From Gallionellaceae bacterium (GTDB taxonomy: Bacteria > Pseudomonadota > Gammaproteobacteria > Burkholderiales > Gallionellaceae), in assembly GCA_030834965.1 (NCBI GenBank), contig JAUQWW010000058.1:1-64000 (forward strand): a DNA stretch of 64,000 nucleotides, written 5' to 3'. The translations under genes and the position numbers were made by a program. Below the pieces are notes generated by a model. That model made no database searches. It worked only from the letters and a program-made list of their open reading frames with translations, and was not told the DNA's origin. Of this stretch, positions 1-8,727 are shown one piece after another. Every line of letters begins with the position of its first letter. The stretch's first letter is position 1.

Positions 1-1
1 A

Positions 2-78
2 TGGGGTGATCGATGGGGCTCGAACCCACGACAACCGGAATCACAATCCGGGGCTCTACCAACTGAGCTACGACCACC
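2..78 (-). tRNA. tRNA-His (anticodon GTG)
   Basis: Reading the minus strand gives a full cloverleaf. The acceptor arms are GTGGTCG and CGATCAC, the anticodon loop is TTGTGAT with anticodon GTG, and the T-loop is GTTCGAG. The extra G at position -1 typical of tRNA-His and an encoded CCA end (positions 4-2) are both present. It is the last of three tRNAs downstream of pgsA and is probably processed from a shared transcript. Confidence 0.96.
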
Positions 79-99
79 ATTGAACTTGAAAGACCTGTC

Positions 100-176
100 T
101 GGCGTGCCCGACAGGAATCGAACCTGTAACCCCCAGCTTAGAAGGCTGGTGCTCTATCCGATTGAGCTACGGGCAC
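100..176 (-). tRNA. tRNA-Arg (anticodon TCT)
   Basis: The minus strand gives acceptor arms GTGCCCG and CGGGCAC with discriminator G and an encoded CCA. The anticodon stem-loop CAGCCTTCTAAGCTG carries anticodon TCT, which reads AGA and AGG. The T-arm contains GTTCGATTC. It is the middle member of the Pro-Arg-His cluster, with 21 bases to tRNA-His and 31 bases to tRNA-Pro. Confidence 0.96.
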
Positions 177-207
177 AATTCCTTCGGTAACCAATTCGAT
201 CTGAAAC

Positions 208-284
208 TGGTCGGGGTGGAGAGATTCGAACTCCCGACATCCTGCTCCCAAAGCAGGCGCGCTACCAGGCTACGCTACACCCCG
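208..284 (-). tRNA. tRNA-Pro (anticodon TGG)
   Basis: The minus strand gives acceptor arms CGGGGTG and CACCCCG, discriminator A and an encoded CCA. The anticodon stem-loop CTGCTTTGGGAGCAG carries anticodon TGG. The T-arm contains GTTCGAATC. It starts 41 bases downstream of the pgsA stop codon. This resembles enterobacterial loci in which uvrC-pgsA is followed by tRNA genes. Confidence 0.96.
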
Positions 285-325
285 AAGACGCGGCACTATA
301 CAGGTCGCACGGTAAAAAATCAATT

Positions 326-901
326 TTACTCGCGCGATTTTTTCCTGATCTGCGGCATGGCCAGTATCAGGTAATAGACCATGGACCATAACGTCAGCAG
401 CGCAGCAAGGTAAATCAACAGCGTGCCAACTGAATGAGCAGAAAAACCCAGCAGCGGCTCATGGTAAAGCAACAGCAATATGGCCGTCATCTGAAAACCC
501 GTTTTTATTTTTCCCAGCATGGAAACCGCGATGCTTTTGCTCTCGCCCAGCTGTGCCATCCACTCGCGCAAAGCGGAGATCGTGATTTCCCGACCGATGA
601 TGATAAAGGCGATGATGGCGTCCGCATGGCTCAGACTCACCAGCAAAACCAGCGCACTTGCGACCATCAACTTGTCGGCGACCGGGTCCAGGAATGCGCC
701 GAAAGCGGAAGTCTGGTTCCACGAACGTGCAAGATAGCCGTCCAGCCAGTCGGTAATCGCAGCAAGCGCAAAGATCAGCGCAGCGATCAGATGCTTATGG
801 TGCAGACTGAGTACGCTGTCGGGCAAATAGAACACGGCGAAAAACACCGGGATCATCACGATCCTGAACCAGGTCAGCAGAATGGGAATATTGAGCGGCA
901 T
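326..901 (-). CDS. pgsA: CDP-diacylglycerol--glycerol-3-phosphate 3-phosphatidyltransferase
   Basis: This 191-residue inner-membrane enzyme makes phosphatidylglycerol phosphate from CDP-diacylglycerol and glycerol 3-phosphate, the committed step to phosphatidylglycerol and cardiolipin. The complete CDP-alcohol phosphotransferase signature is visible: D51, D54, G55, A58, R59, G68, D72 and D76 in the spacing DxxDGxxARx8Gx3Dx3D. Several hydrophobic helices follow, as expected for the family, and the length is typical. The gene starts 29 bases after the uvrC stop on the same strand, an arrangement known from many proteobacteria, so it is probably cotranscribed with uvrC and the tRNAs downstream. 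Confidence 0.95.
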   Translation of the reverse strand: MPLNIPILLTWFRIVMIPVFFAVFYLPDSVLSLHHKHLIAALIFALAAITDWLDGYLARSWNQTSAFGAFLDPVADKLMVASALVLLVSLSHADAIIAFIIIGREITISALREWMAQLGESKSIAVSMLGKIKTGFQMTAILLLLYHEPLLGFSAHSVGTLLIYLAALLTLWSMVYYLILAMPQIRKKSRE

Positions 902-930
902 AAATGTGTGACGCCGAAGTCGAGATTCTC

Positions 931-2772
931 TTAATGCAGCTGTTGATAAATTTTTTCCGCCAGTGCCTGGCTGATGCCTTCCACCTGCGCCAGCTCATGC
1001 ACACTGGCCTGGTAAACGCCCTGCAACCCGCCGAAACGCGCCAGCAGATTGCGCCTGCGCCGCTCGCCCACACCACTGATTTCCTCCAGCCTGGAGGCCG
1101 TGCGCACCTTGCCGCGCTTGGCGCGGTGTCCGCTGATGGCAAAGCGGTGAGCTTCATCACGCACCTGCTGGATCAAATGCAGCGCCGGATGATCCGGCGC
1201 TAATTGTAGCGGCTTTTCAAATTGGGGACGCAACAATTGCTCCATGCCCGGTTTGCGCTCCACACCTTTGGCCACGCCGAGCAACGGGATGTCCGTCAGA
1301 TTCAATTCCGCCATGACTTCACACGCTACTCCCAACTGCCCGGCTCCGCCATCAATCAGTACCAGATCCGGCCGTTTGCCTTCCCCGCTCTGCAATTTCT
1401 GGTAGCGGCGCAACAGGGCCTGTCGCATCGCCGCGTAATCGTCCCCCGCTGTAATCCCATCTATGTTGTAGCGGCGGTATTCGGCATTGCGCATGGCCAG
1501 GTTGTCATACACGACGCAGGAAGCAACGGTTGCCTCGCCCATCGTATGGCTGATATCAAAGCATTCGATGCGCGCCAGTTGCGGCAGCGCCAGCACCTCG
1601 CGCAGCGCATTCAGGCGCGCCAGTTGGCTGGCCTGTTGCCCGGCCTGCTGGCCCAGCGCCAGCAGCGCATTCTGCTGCGCCATTTCCAGCCATTGGCGGC
1701 GCTCGCCGCTGACGTTGTGGCGAATCTGCACTTTGTATCCTGCCTGCTCGGACAGCAAGGCTTCGAGCGGCTCCGCTGCAATTTCCACGCTGGAGAGTAT
1801 CAATGGCGGCACGCTGGTGTTCAGATAATGCTGTGCCAGAAACGCTTCCAGCACCTCCTCCGGCGATTGGCCTTCGGCATTCTGCGGAAACAGGCTCTTG
1901 TCGCCCAGATGCCTGCCGCCGCGCACCATGGCCAGGTTCACGCACAGCATGCCGTTCAGTTCAGCCACCGCAACAATGTCCGCATCTGTCGCGCGGCCGC
2001 TTTCCATGAATTGCTTTTGCTGCACCGTGTGCAGCGCCTGCAGCTGGTCGCGCAGCGCAGCGGCCTGCTCATAATGCTGCTGCTCGGATGCTTGCTCCAT
2101 AGCCCGCCGCAGCACGCCTTCCACTTCGTCCTGCTTGCCCTGCAGCAACAGCGCCGCATTGCGGATATCGGTTGCATAGTCCTGCTGGCTGATCAGCCCG
2201 ACACAGGGCGCAGTGCAGCGATGAATCTGGTGCAGCAGACACGGGCGCGTGCGGTTGCTGAACACGCTGTCTTCGCAGGTACGGATGCGAAAAATTTTTT
2301 GCAGCAGCTGTATGCTTTCCTTGGCCGCATGCGAGTTCGGATAGGGCCCGAAATACTGGTGCTGCTTGCCGGTCGCGCCGCGATAGTAAGAGATGCGCGG
2401 AAATTCATGCCCGGTCAGGACAATGTATGGATAGGATTTGTCATCCCGAAAAAGGATGTTGTAGCGCGGCTTCAGTGCCTTGATCAGATTGTTTTCCAGC
2501 AGCAACGCTTCCGCTTCGGAGCGCGTGACGGTCACCTCGATGCGCGCGATATGGGACACCATCAGGCGAATGCGCGGAGAAATATTGGTTTTCTGGAAGT
2601 AGGATGCGACGCGCTTCTTCAGTTGCCCGGCCTTGCCGACATAGAGCACCTGCCCTTCCTTGTCCAGCATGCGATAGACGCCCGGCAACAAAGGCAGGCT
2701 GGAAATGAATTCCCTAGGGTCGAATTCGTTGGCTTGACTCAAGGTAGTGGACGATTGCGCCGAAGACATCAT
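931..2772 (-). CDS. uvrC: UvrABC excinuclease subunit C
   Basis: UvrC makes the dual incision in nucleotide excision repair after handover from UvrB. The N-terminal GIY-YIG nuclease domain is clear (LPGVYRMLD, then VLYVGKA). A UvrB-binding helical region and an RNase H-like C-terminal nuclease ([20 protein letters not shown]) follow, ending in helix-hairpin-helix motifs ([15 protein letters not shown]). The reading frame is open to 2835, but I chose the tandem ATG at 2772 because the next residues reach the conserved domain at the usual distance, giving 613 residues. This start overlaps the end of the upstream glycosylase gene by about 59 bases; the ATG at 2769 is equally possible. Confidence 0.94.
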   Translation of the reverse strand: MMSSAQSSTTLSQANEFDPREFISSLPLLPGVYRMLDKEGQVLYVGKAGQLKKRVASYFQKTNISPRIRLMVSHIARIEVTVTRSEAEALLLENNLIKALKPRYNILFRDDKSYPYIVLTGHEFPRISYYRGATGKQHQYFGPYPNSHAAKESIQLLQKIFRIRTCEDSVFSNRTRPCLLHQIHRCTAPCVGLISQQDYATDIRNAALLLQGKQDEVEGVLRRAMEQASEQQHYEQAAALRDQLQALHTVQQKQFMESGRATDADIVAVAELNGMLCVNLAMVRGGRHLGDKSLFPQNAEGQSPEEVLEAFLAQHYLNTSVPPLILSSVEIAAEPLEALLSEQAGYKVQIRHNVSGERRQWLEMAQQNALLALGQQAGQQASQLARLNALREVLALPQLARIECFDISHTMGEATVASCVVYDNLAMRNAEYRRYNIDGITAGDDYAAMRQALLRRYQKLQSGEGKRPDLVLIDGGAGQLGVACEVMAELNLTDIPLLGVAKGVERKPGMEQLLRPQFEKPLQLAPDHPALHLIQQVRDEAHRFAISGHRAKRGKVRTASRLEEISGVGERRRRNLLARFGGLQGVYQASVHELAQVEGISQALAEKIYQQLH

Positions 2773-3385
2773 GGAACATCGCCTCGGTGAGGCGCCTGGT
2801 CTGGGTATTGTAGCGGCTGCAATGATAGCTGTCATACAGCATCATGCCGTTCGGCAGCGCATGCTGCGCACCGTGCGCAAACACGTGATCCTTGGCGCGC
2901 AGGCCCAGCGCGCGCAGCACCGCCTGATGGGACACCAGCCCCAAAGACAGCACTACCGCGCCCTGTGGCAAAGAGGCCAGCTCACCTGCCAGATATGAAT
3001 TGCATTGTTTGACCTCGGCGGGCTCAGGTTTATTCTGCGGTGGCAGGCAACGCACCGCGTTGGTGATGCGGCAATTACGCAGGGTCAGTTCGGGATTGGC
3101 TTGTCCAGCAGCATCCAGCGGCTCGGCGCAGCTGGCGAAGCCAAATTGATGCAGGGTGGAATACAGCAGCTTGCCGGCAAAATCGCCGGTAAACGGACGG
3201 CCGGTACGGTTGGCCCCATGCATGCCGGGTGCCAGCCCCACGATCAACAAGCGCGATCCTGTATCACCGAAGGATGGTACCGGCCGGGCAAAGTAATCCG
3301 GCTGCACCCGGCGCACCTCGTCCAGAAACTCCGCCAAGCGCGGGCATAAGCGGCAGGAAAACGCTGCATTGGAATCAGGTTTCAA
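2714..3385 (-). CDS. Family 5 (UdgB-type) uracil-DNA glycosylase
   Basis: This 223-residue protein belongs to the uracil-DNA glycosylase superfamily. It has the CRLCPRL iron-sulfur cysteine segment near the N-terminus and motif [21 protein letters not shown], diagnostic of the family 5 (UDGb) branch, which lacks the polar catalytic residue of other families. A late histidine-rich segment ([12 protein letters not shown]) fits motif B. The start codon is TTG at 3385, preceded by GAGGG about six bases upstream. The gene follows the stop of the upstream regulator by one base, so translation is probably coupled. It removes uracil and other deaminated bases. A second UDG of family 4 lies at 10986-11759. 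Confidence 0.88.
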   Translation of the reverse strand: MKPDSNAAFSCRLCPRLAEFLDEVRRVQPDYFARPVPSFGDTGSRLLIVGLAPGMHGANRTGRPFTGDFAGKLLYSTLHQFGFASCAEPLDAAGQANPELTLRNCRITNAVRCLPPQNKPEPAEVKQCNSYLAGELASLPQGAVVLSLGLVSHQAVLRALGLRAKDHVFAHGAQHALPNGMMLYDSYHCSRYNTQTRRLTEAMFHDVFGAIVHYLESSQRIRP

Positions 3386-3386
3386 G

Positions 3387-4286
3387 TCAGACCCTCACCA
3401 CAGCCGTGACCTGATTTCCCTTGCCCATGTATTCCAGTGCATCGAAACTCATCATCCTGCTCATCGCAATGCCACGACCGTTCGGATCGAAGGCGCGCTC
3501 CGGCGACATTTCCAGGTACTTGTTCCAGTCAAAGCCGGTGCCGCAATCCGTAATCGTCACGCGGATCTCGCCCGAAAGATGCTCCAGTTGCACATTGACG
3601 ACCTTTCCGGCGCTCTCGGGCAGAGCAAGCCGATGCTTGATTTCTTCTTCCCACCTTGCCTCGTGCAACAGCCTGGATTTTTCTGTGTAACTGATTCCAA
3701 GATTGCCATGTTCAACCGCATTGATCAGCAACTCGGAAAGCCCCAGCAATACGCGCGCAGGGTCGGGATAAAAACTGGCCAGCGTATTCGCAAGCCCACG
3801 AGCCTCCTCCAGCGTGCACAATTGAAACTCACCCCGGCGCATGAGGGAGAAAAACTGTCGTCGCTCCTTGGATAGCTCTTCGTGACGCGATGTGCTCAGA
3901 ACACGAACGCTCACCGCGCTCTGGACGATGGCGAGCAGCATATCCTTGTCTACGGGCTTGGTGAGATAATAGAACGCGCCCGCATTCATCCCCTCAACGA
4001 TGTCCGACGGATTATCGAGGGCAGTCTGGAAAATCACCGGGATGTGCTCAAACCGGCTAACCGACTTGATGCGCTTGAGCAGCCCCATGCCATCCAGGCG
4101 CGGCATCATGCGGTCCAGCAGCACAGCGGAGAAATTATGGCCGCCGCTATTGAGCACTTCCCACGCTGCCTCGCCGTCTTCAGCCAGCGTTACGGCATAG
4201 CCCCCCGCGGTCAGGTATTCTTCCAGAATATCGCGGTTGAACTCCTCGTCGTCCACCACCAGCAATTCAATTTTCTGTTCGTCCAT
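3387..4286 (-). CDS. Response regulator with C-terminal RsbW-like ATPase domain
   Basis: This 299-residue fusion has a receiver domain at residues 5-125, with acidic pair D12-D13, phosphoacceptor D58 and K110. A helical linker leads to a GHKL ATPase of the anti-sigma/serine kinase type at about 160-299. The N-box has E185, N189 and H193, the G1 box is DCGTGFD (247-253) and the G2 box is GRGIA (270-274). There is no dimerisation histidine, so a classical histidine kinase is unlikely. Proteins of this layout usually control a partner-switching or stress output. An AGGA element sits five bases before the ATG. The next gene begins one base after its stop. No cognate anti-anti-sigma gene is visible nearby. 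Confidence 0.85.
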   Translation of the reverse strand: MDEQKIELLVVDDEEFNRDILEEYLTAGGYAVTLAEDGEAAWEVLNSGGHNFSAVLLDRMMPRLDGMGLLKRIKSVSRFEHIPVIFQTALDNPSDIVEGMNAGAFYYLTKPVDKDMLLAIVQSAVSVRVLSTSRHEELSKERRQFFSLMRRGEFQLCTLEEARGLANTLASFYPDPARVLLGLSELLINAVEHGNLGISYTEKSRLLHEARWEEEIKHRLALPESAGKVVNVQLEHLSGEIRVTITDCGTGFDWNKYLEMSPERAFDPNGRGIAMSRMMSFDALEYMGKGNQVTAVVRV

Positions 4287-4366
4287 ACTATTCCTGTCGC
4301 TTCTGATAATTCTTCACGATCCCCTGGCAAATGGAACAGTTGCATGAGCATATTTCAACCGTCAGC

Positions 4367-4399
4367 AAAAAAATAGCCCCAACTAATTTGGGGCTATTT
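4367..4399 (-). terminator. Rho-independent terminator after pnp
   Basis: A perfect 12-bp stem (arms 4371-4382 and 4388-4399) with a five-base loop is followed on the minus strand by seven T residues. It lies 50 bases beyond the pnp stop and upstream of the response-regulator gene. It therefore probably ends the rpsO-pnp transcript. Transcription of the downstream regulator-udg-uvrC-pgsA block then needs its own promoter or readthrough. Confidence 0.88.
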
Positions 4400-4448
4400 C
4401 TGATACTTGCAAGCAAACGGCTTGGGATCGTTTCAAAACCTCCTGCCG

Positions 4449-6563
4449 TTACTGTGATGCAGCCGGTGCTTCGTTTGATTCCATGACAAGAAGCGCCTTC
4501 ATGCTCAGGCGCAAGCGGCCTTTTTCATCAGCCTCCAGCACCTTGACCTTGACCACCTGGCCTTCTTTCAGCACATCGGATACCGCATTGATGCGCTCGT
4601 TGGAAATCTGCGAGATGTGCAGCAAGCCGTCTTTCCCTGGCATGATGTTCACGATCGCGCCGAAATCCAGCAGCTTGACCACCGGGCCTTCGTAGGTCTT
4701 GCCCACTTCCACTTCCGCCACGATGTCTTCGATGCGCTTCTTCGCCGCCAGCCCACCTTCGCTGCTGACGCTGGCGATGGTCACATTGCCTTCATCATCG
4801 ATGTCGATCGTGGTGCCGGTCTCTTCGGTCAGCGCACGAATCACTGCACCGCCCTTGCCGATCACATCACGGATTTTTTCAGGATTGATCTTGAGCTTGA
4901 TCATGCGCGGCGCATGCTCCGACACATCTGCACGTACCTGAGGCATGGCCTGCTTCATGATGCCGAGAATATGCATGCGCCCTTCGCGCGCCTGGCTCAG
5001 TGCAGCCTGCATGATGTCGCGTGTGATACCGTTGATCTTGATATCCATCTGAAGCGCAGTGATGCCTTGCTCGGAGCCGGCCACCTTGAAGTCCATGTCG
5101 CCCAGATGATCCTCGTCGCCCAGAATGTCGGTCAGCACGGCAAAACGGTTGCCTTCCTTGATCAGCCCCATCGCGATGCCCGCCACGTGCGTCTTAAAGG
5201 GTACGCCTGCATCCATCAATGCCAGGCAGCCACCGCACACCGAAGCCATCGAACTGGAACCATTCGATTCGGTAATCTCGGAAACCACACGAATGGAGTA
5301 GCCAAATTCCTCTTCCCTTGGCAGCGCCGCAACCAGCGCGCGCTTGGCCAGGCGGCCATGGCCGATTTCACGGCGCTTGGGTGTGCCGACGCGGCCGGTC
5401 TCGCCTGTGGAATACGGCGGGAAGTTGTAGTGCAGCATGAAGCGGTCCGAGTATTCGCCTTGCAGCGCATCAATGATCTGCGCGTCGCGCGCGGTGCCGA
5501 GCGTCGCCACTACCAGTGCCTGTGTTTCACCACGGGTAAACAGGACCGAGCCATGCGTGCGCGGCAATACGCCGGTGCGGATGGTAATCGGACGCACGGT
5601 GCGGGTATCGCGCCCGTCGATGCGCGGTTCGCCGCTCAGTATCTGACCGCGCACGATCTTGGCTTCCAGCGCGCTGAACAAATCGTTGAGATGATTTTTT
5701 TGCAGCGTGCCATCATCAGCCAGCAGTGCATCCACCACTCGCGCGCGAATCGCATCCACTTGCGCGGTGCGGGCCTGCTTCTGGCGCACGGCGTAAGCGG
5801 CTTGCAGATCGTTCTCTGCCAGCCCGGCAATTTTGGCGATCAACGCTTCGTCCTTGGTAGCAGGCGCCCAATCCCAGGCATCTGCGCCCACCGCGTCGGC
5901 CATTTCGTTGATGGCCTGGATCACCGCTTGCATCTGCTGGTGGCCGAACATGACCGCGCCCAGCATAATGTCCTCGGACAATTCCTGCGCTTCGGATTCC
6001 ACCATCAGCACGGCCTGTGCCGTACCGGCCACGACCAGATCCATCTTCGACTCGGCGAGCTGGTCGGCGGTTGGGTTGAGCACATATTCGCCATTCAGAT
6101 AACCCACGCGCGCTGCACCGATCGGGCCGTCGAACGGAATGCCGGCCAGCATCAGCGCAGCAGATGCGCCGATCATGGAGGGAATATCGGAATCGATCTG
6201 ACTGTCAGACGACATCACGGTCGCAACAATCTGCACTTCGTTGTAAAAACCTTCCGGAAACAGAGGGCGCAGCGGACGATCGATCAGGCGCGAAGTCAGA
6301 ATTTCTTTCTCGCTGGGACGGCCCTCGCGGCGGAAGAAGCCGCCGGGAATCTTGCCCGCGGCATACGTACGTTCCTGATAATCCACAGTCAATGGGAAAA
6401 AATCCTGCTCCGGCTTGGCATCTTTTCTGCCCACCACGGTGACGAGCACAACCGTATCATCCAGACTGACCATTACCGCGCCGCTTGCCTGGCGCGCGAT
6501 TTCACCGGTTTCCAGAGTGAGTTGATGATTGCCGTACGCTATTGTTTTCTTGTAGTGACTCAA
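4449..6563 (-). CDS. pnp: Polyribonucleotide nucleotidyltransferase (PNPase)
   Basis: PNPase is the phosphorolytic 3'-to-5' exoribonuclease of mRNA turnover and the degradosome. Two RNase PH domains are separated by the helical linker. A KH domain ([20 protein letters not shown]) and an S1 domain ([20 protein letters not shown]) follow. The frame is open to an ATG at 6605, but the conserved N-terminus begins at [11 protein letters not shown]. The TTG at 6563 is preceded by GAGAGG with seven-base spacing, so I take TTG as the start (704 residues). It lies downstream of rpsO, the usual order in proteobacteria, where RNase III cleavage of the leader autoregulates PNPase. Confidence 0.93.
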   Translation of the reverse strand: MSHYKKTIAYGNHQLTLETGEIARQASGAVMVSLDDTVVLVTVVGRKDAKPEQDFFPLTVDYQERTYAAGKIPGGFFRREGRPSEKEILTSRLIDRPLRPLFPEGFYNEVQIVATVMSSDSQIDSDIPSMIGASAALMLAGIPFDGPIGAARVGYLNGEYVLNPTADQLAESKMDLVVAGTAQAVLMVESEAQELSEDIMLGAVMFGHQQMQAVIQAINEMADAVGADAWDWAPATKDEALIAKIAGLAENDLQAAYAVRQKQARTAQVDAIRARVVDALLADDGTLQKNHLNDLFSALEAKIVRGQILSGEPRIDGRDTRTVRPITIRTGVLPRTHGSVLFTRGETQALVVATLGTARDAQIIDALQGEYSDRFMLHYNFPPYSTGETGRVGTPKRREIGHGRLAKRALVAALPREEEFGYSIRVVSEITESNGSSSMASVCGGCLALMDAGVPFKTHVAGIAMGLIKEGNRFAVLTDILGDEDHLGDMDFKVAGSEQGITALQMDIKINGITRDIMQAALSQAREGRMHILGIMKQAMPQVRADVSEHAPRMIKLKINPEKIRDVIGKGGAVIRALTEETGTTIDIDDEGNVTIASVSSEGGLAAKKRIEDIVAEVEVGKTYEGPVVKLLDFGAIVNIMPGKDGLLHISQISNERINAVSDVLKEGQVVKVKVLEADEKGRLRLSMKALLVMESNEAPAASQ

Positions 6564-6630
6564 GGTTCGCCTCTCTGTGCTTGATATGACGTGCTTGCAC
6601 GCCATGAATGGGGAATGACACCAAAACGAT

Positions 6631-6652
6631 GTGGGCCGCCTACGCGACCCAC
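6631..6652 (-). promoter_or_regulatory. Hairpin in the rpsO-pnp intergenic region
   Basis: On the minus strand GTGGGTCGC pairs with GGCGGCCCAC, leaving a very small loop. The stem is just after the rpsO stop and has no T-run. It may be a leaky terminator, an mRNA-stabilising stem or the RNase III processing target known for rpsO-pnp transcripts; the sequence alone does not decide. Confidence 0.5.
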
Positions 6653-6662
6653 TTGAAATCTG

Positions 6663-6932
6663 TTACTTGCGCAATTCCAGACGTTGAATCAACGCACGGT
6701 AGCTTTCCTCGTTCTTGCCCTTGAGGTAATCCAGCAGCTTGCGGCGGCGGCTCACCAAGCGCAGCAGGCCGCGGCGTGAGTGGTGGTCCTTATTGTGCTC
6801 CTTGAAATGCTCGGTCAAATAGTTGATGCGTGCGGTCATCAGCGCAACCTGGACTTCCGGAGAACCGGTGTCGCCCTTGACGCGTTGGTAATCAGTAACA
6901 ATTTGCGCTTTTTGCGCTGCCGTAATAGACAT
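6663..6932 (-). CDS. rpsO: 30S ribosomal protein uS15
   Basis: This 89-residue S15 protein binds the central domain of 16S rRNA and early assembly partners. The family signature is clear: [11 protein letters not shown] at the N-terminus, [17 protein letters not shown], and [19 protein letters not shown]. The frame extends to 6965, but the start at 6932 gives the exact family length and N-terminus. A purine-rich GGAGAG/GGAAG stretch precedes it. Confidence 0.97.
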   Translation of the reverse strand: MSITAAQKAQIVTDYQRVKGDTGSPEVQVALMTARINYLTEHFKEHNKDHHSRRGLLRLVSRRRKLLDYLKGKNEESYRALIQRLELRK

Positions 6933-6963
6933 ATCTTCCAACTCTCCACTAAAAAAGTGCTGC

Positions 6964-6993
6964 ATTCTACTCTTGAATGAGGGGGTTGCTCAA
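6964..6993 (-). promoter_or_regulatory. rpsO: Probable sigma70 promoter for rpsO-pnp
   Basis: On the minus strand TTGAGC (-35, 6988-6993) is followed after 18 bases by TAGAAT (-10, 6964-6969). It lies about 30 bases upstream of the rpsO start. This is a pattern match only. Confidence 0.45.
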
Positions 6994-7248
6994 GTCTATT
7001 GAGAATTTGAAATTTGGCAATAAATTGCCGTTTTGGCCGGCAATTGTTCCTGCCGGTGCAGTTTTTGCGGCCGGGCGGCTGAAATACCCGCCCGCAGCAA
7101 GCCACATCCCGTTGCGCATTAGTGATTATTGGCAGATCAAAACAAGCATTTTGCTTATTTACTTGGTGCAGCAGGCAGCATACCTTCAGGAGCAGATCAC
7201 ATATCAGGAAGAATCCACAGCTAATCCGTCAGAGAAAAGGGGTTCCAG
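6994..7248. other. Intergenic region between rpsO and a small plus-strand gene
   Basis: No gene is supported between the rpsO promoter region and the start at 7249. It contains GC-rich short inverted repeats, for example CGGGCG pairing with CGCCCG near 7072-7094, without a clear T-run. The plus-strand promoter of the following gene should lie in the AT-rich stretch near 7120-7170. Confidence 0.4.
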
Positions 7249-7515
7249 ATGAGCAGACACAAAATAAAGAGGAATGACTTTCGTCTTGGCAATGGAGCGA
7301 CAGTAAGTATCGAGTCATGGACCAACTCAATAACAGTCCATGTTGCCGCTTTCGACACAGATGGACACCAGATTTCGCTTGCTGTATATCAGGCATCTGT
7401 CGATAGTGCCGATTATTTCTCTCCTCAGATACAAGCGACTTTAATTGACAGCCTGGCAAACGCGCTTGAATACGACCTCATCAACCATCCTGAGATACAT
7501 ATTCGAAAACGGTGA
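7249..7515 (+). CDS. Hypothetical protein, 88 residues
   Basis: I do not recognise this protein. It is soluble-looking, with no signal peptide or membrane segment. A likely beta-rich N-terminal half (VSIESWTNSITVHVAAFD) and a helical C-terminal part (ATLIDSLANALEYDL) are visible. A good ribosome-binding site (AGGGG) lies seven bases upstream of the ATG. The gene is convergent with alr, 30 bases from its end. The amino-acid composition and SD support a real gene, but it could be lineage-restricted. Confidence 0.6.
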   Translation: MSRHKIKRNDFRLGNGATVSIESWTNSITVHVAAFDTDGHQISLAVYQASVDSADYFSPQIQATLIDSLANALEYDLINHPEIHIRKR

Positions 7516-7545
7516 TGTGAGATCATCAGGCTGCCACAGGCAATG

Positions 7546-8616
7546 TCAAACCACCAACGGAACGCGTGGGGTCAACGCGCACAATAATTCGTAGCTGATC
7601 GTGCCTGCCGCATGTGCAACCTGTTCCACCGGCAGACCCTTTCCCCACAGTGTCACGCGGCTGCCCACACCCGTCCCGGGCAAAGCACTCAAGTCCACGC
7701 TCAGCATATCCATCGAAACGCGCCCCAGCGTACGCGTGCGCTTCCCCTCCACCAGCACGGGCGTGCCGGTCGGCGCATGGCGCGGATAGCCGTCCGCATA
7801 GCCGCAGGCGACTACACCGACACGCATTGCAGCCTCCGCCCGGAACATCCCACCATAGCCGATGTACTCACCCGCACCCAACTCGCGCACCGAGATAATG
7901 CGGCTCTGCAGGGTCATCGCCGGCTTCAGGCCGAGCTGTTGCGCACTGTCTCCGCTGCCTGGCGCGAATGGCGATGTACCATACAGCATGATGCCGGGAC
8001 GCACCCAATCTGCGTGAGTTGCCGGATAGCGCAGCAGGGCAGCGGAATTGGCCAGCGAGCGCGCCACACGATAAGGCGCTGCCAGCGCATTGAACATTTC
8101 CAGTTGCACGGCCACGCCTGCCGCCTCGTCGGCGTGGGAAAAATGCGTCATCAGCGTGATGTCGCGCACGGCTGGATGGGCCTTGAGCTTTTCCAGTGCG
8201 GCAGGAACATCATGAGGCTGCAGGCCCAGGCGGTTCATGCCGCTGTTGACCTTCAGCCACACCTGCAGGCTGCCACGGCGCGGATAGCCATCCAGCATGG
8301 CAATCTGGTGCGGGCTGTGAATCACACACGCCAGGTCATGTTCCGCCGCCAGCGGCAAATCATCCGGAGTAAAAAACCCCTCCAGCAGCAGAATGGTCTG
8401 GCGAAATCCCGCCTCGCGCAATTGCACGGCATCACGCACATCGAGCAGCGCAAAGCCGTCTGCAGCATTCAGCGCCTCGGCGGCGCGCAACAGCCCATGC
8501 CCGTAGGCGGCAGCCTTGATCACCGCCATGATGCGTGCGCTGCTTGCACGGCGTGCAACCTGCAGGTTGTGTTCGAGTGCGGAAAGGTCGATTAGTGCTT
8601 GTATCGGACGGGGCAT
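7546..8616 (-). CDS. alr: Alanine racemase
   Basis: This PLP enzyme interconverts L- and D-alanine for peptidoglycan. The PLP-lysine segment is MAVIKAAAYGHGLLRA, a variant of the usual KANAYGHG. The catalytic tyrosine region is EYIGYGGMFRA, and the C-terminal domain has GRVSMDMLSVDLSALP. The frame is open to a GTG at 8721, but homologous N-termini begin as at MPRPIQALIDLSALEHNL, so I use ATG 8616 (356 residues). The ribosome-binding site before it is weak. It is divergent from lplT. Confidence 0.92.
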   Translation of the reverse strand: MPRPIQALIDLSALEHNLQVARRASSARIMAVIKAAAYGHGLLRAAEALNAADGFALLDVRDAVQLREAGFRQTILLLEGFFTPDDLPLAAEHDLACVIHSPHQIAMLDGYPRRGSLQVWLKVNSGMNRLGLQPHDVPAALEKLKAHPAVRDITLMTHFSHADEAAGVAVQLEMFNALAAPYRVARSLANSAALLRYPATHADWVRPGIMLYGTSPFAPGSGDSAQQLGLKPAMTLQSRIISVRELGAGEYIGYGGMFRAEAAMRVGVVACGYADGYPRHAPTGTPVLVEGKRTRTLGRVSMDMLSVDLSALPGTGVGSRVTLWGKGLPVEQVAHAAGTISYELLCALTPRVPLVV

Positions 8617-8727
8617 GAATGCGAAGTGACGTGCAAGTGTTGATGCGGCGCAAGGGTTGATGTTGCAATGATAGCAGGCCTCTTCTTTTCGTGTTATAAA
8701 ACGCCCTCCTAAAAACAGCACCCCCTA

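Noticed and set aside
2-284. tRNA cluster as an integration site
   Set aside because: The three tRNA genes are complete with normal ends, and no integrase or direct repeat of a tRNA 3' end is seen in the window.
1222-2790. Long plus-strand frame opposite uvrC (522 codons)
   Set aside because: It is the mirror of a well-supported gene in GC-rich DNA, with no recognisable domain and unusual His/Gln content.
4617-6584. 655-codon plus-strand frame opposite pnp
   Set aside because: pnp is certain on the other strand; the frame has no family features and is rich in His, Arg and Gln as expected for an antisense shadow.
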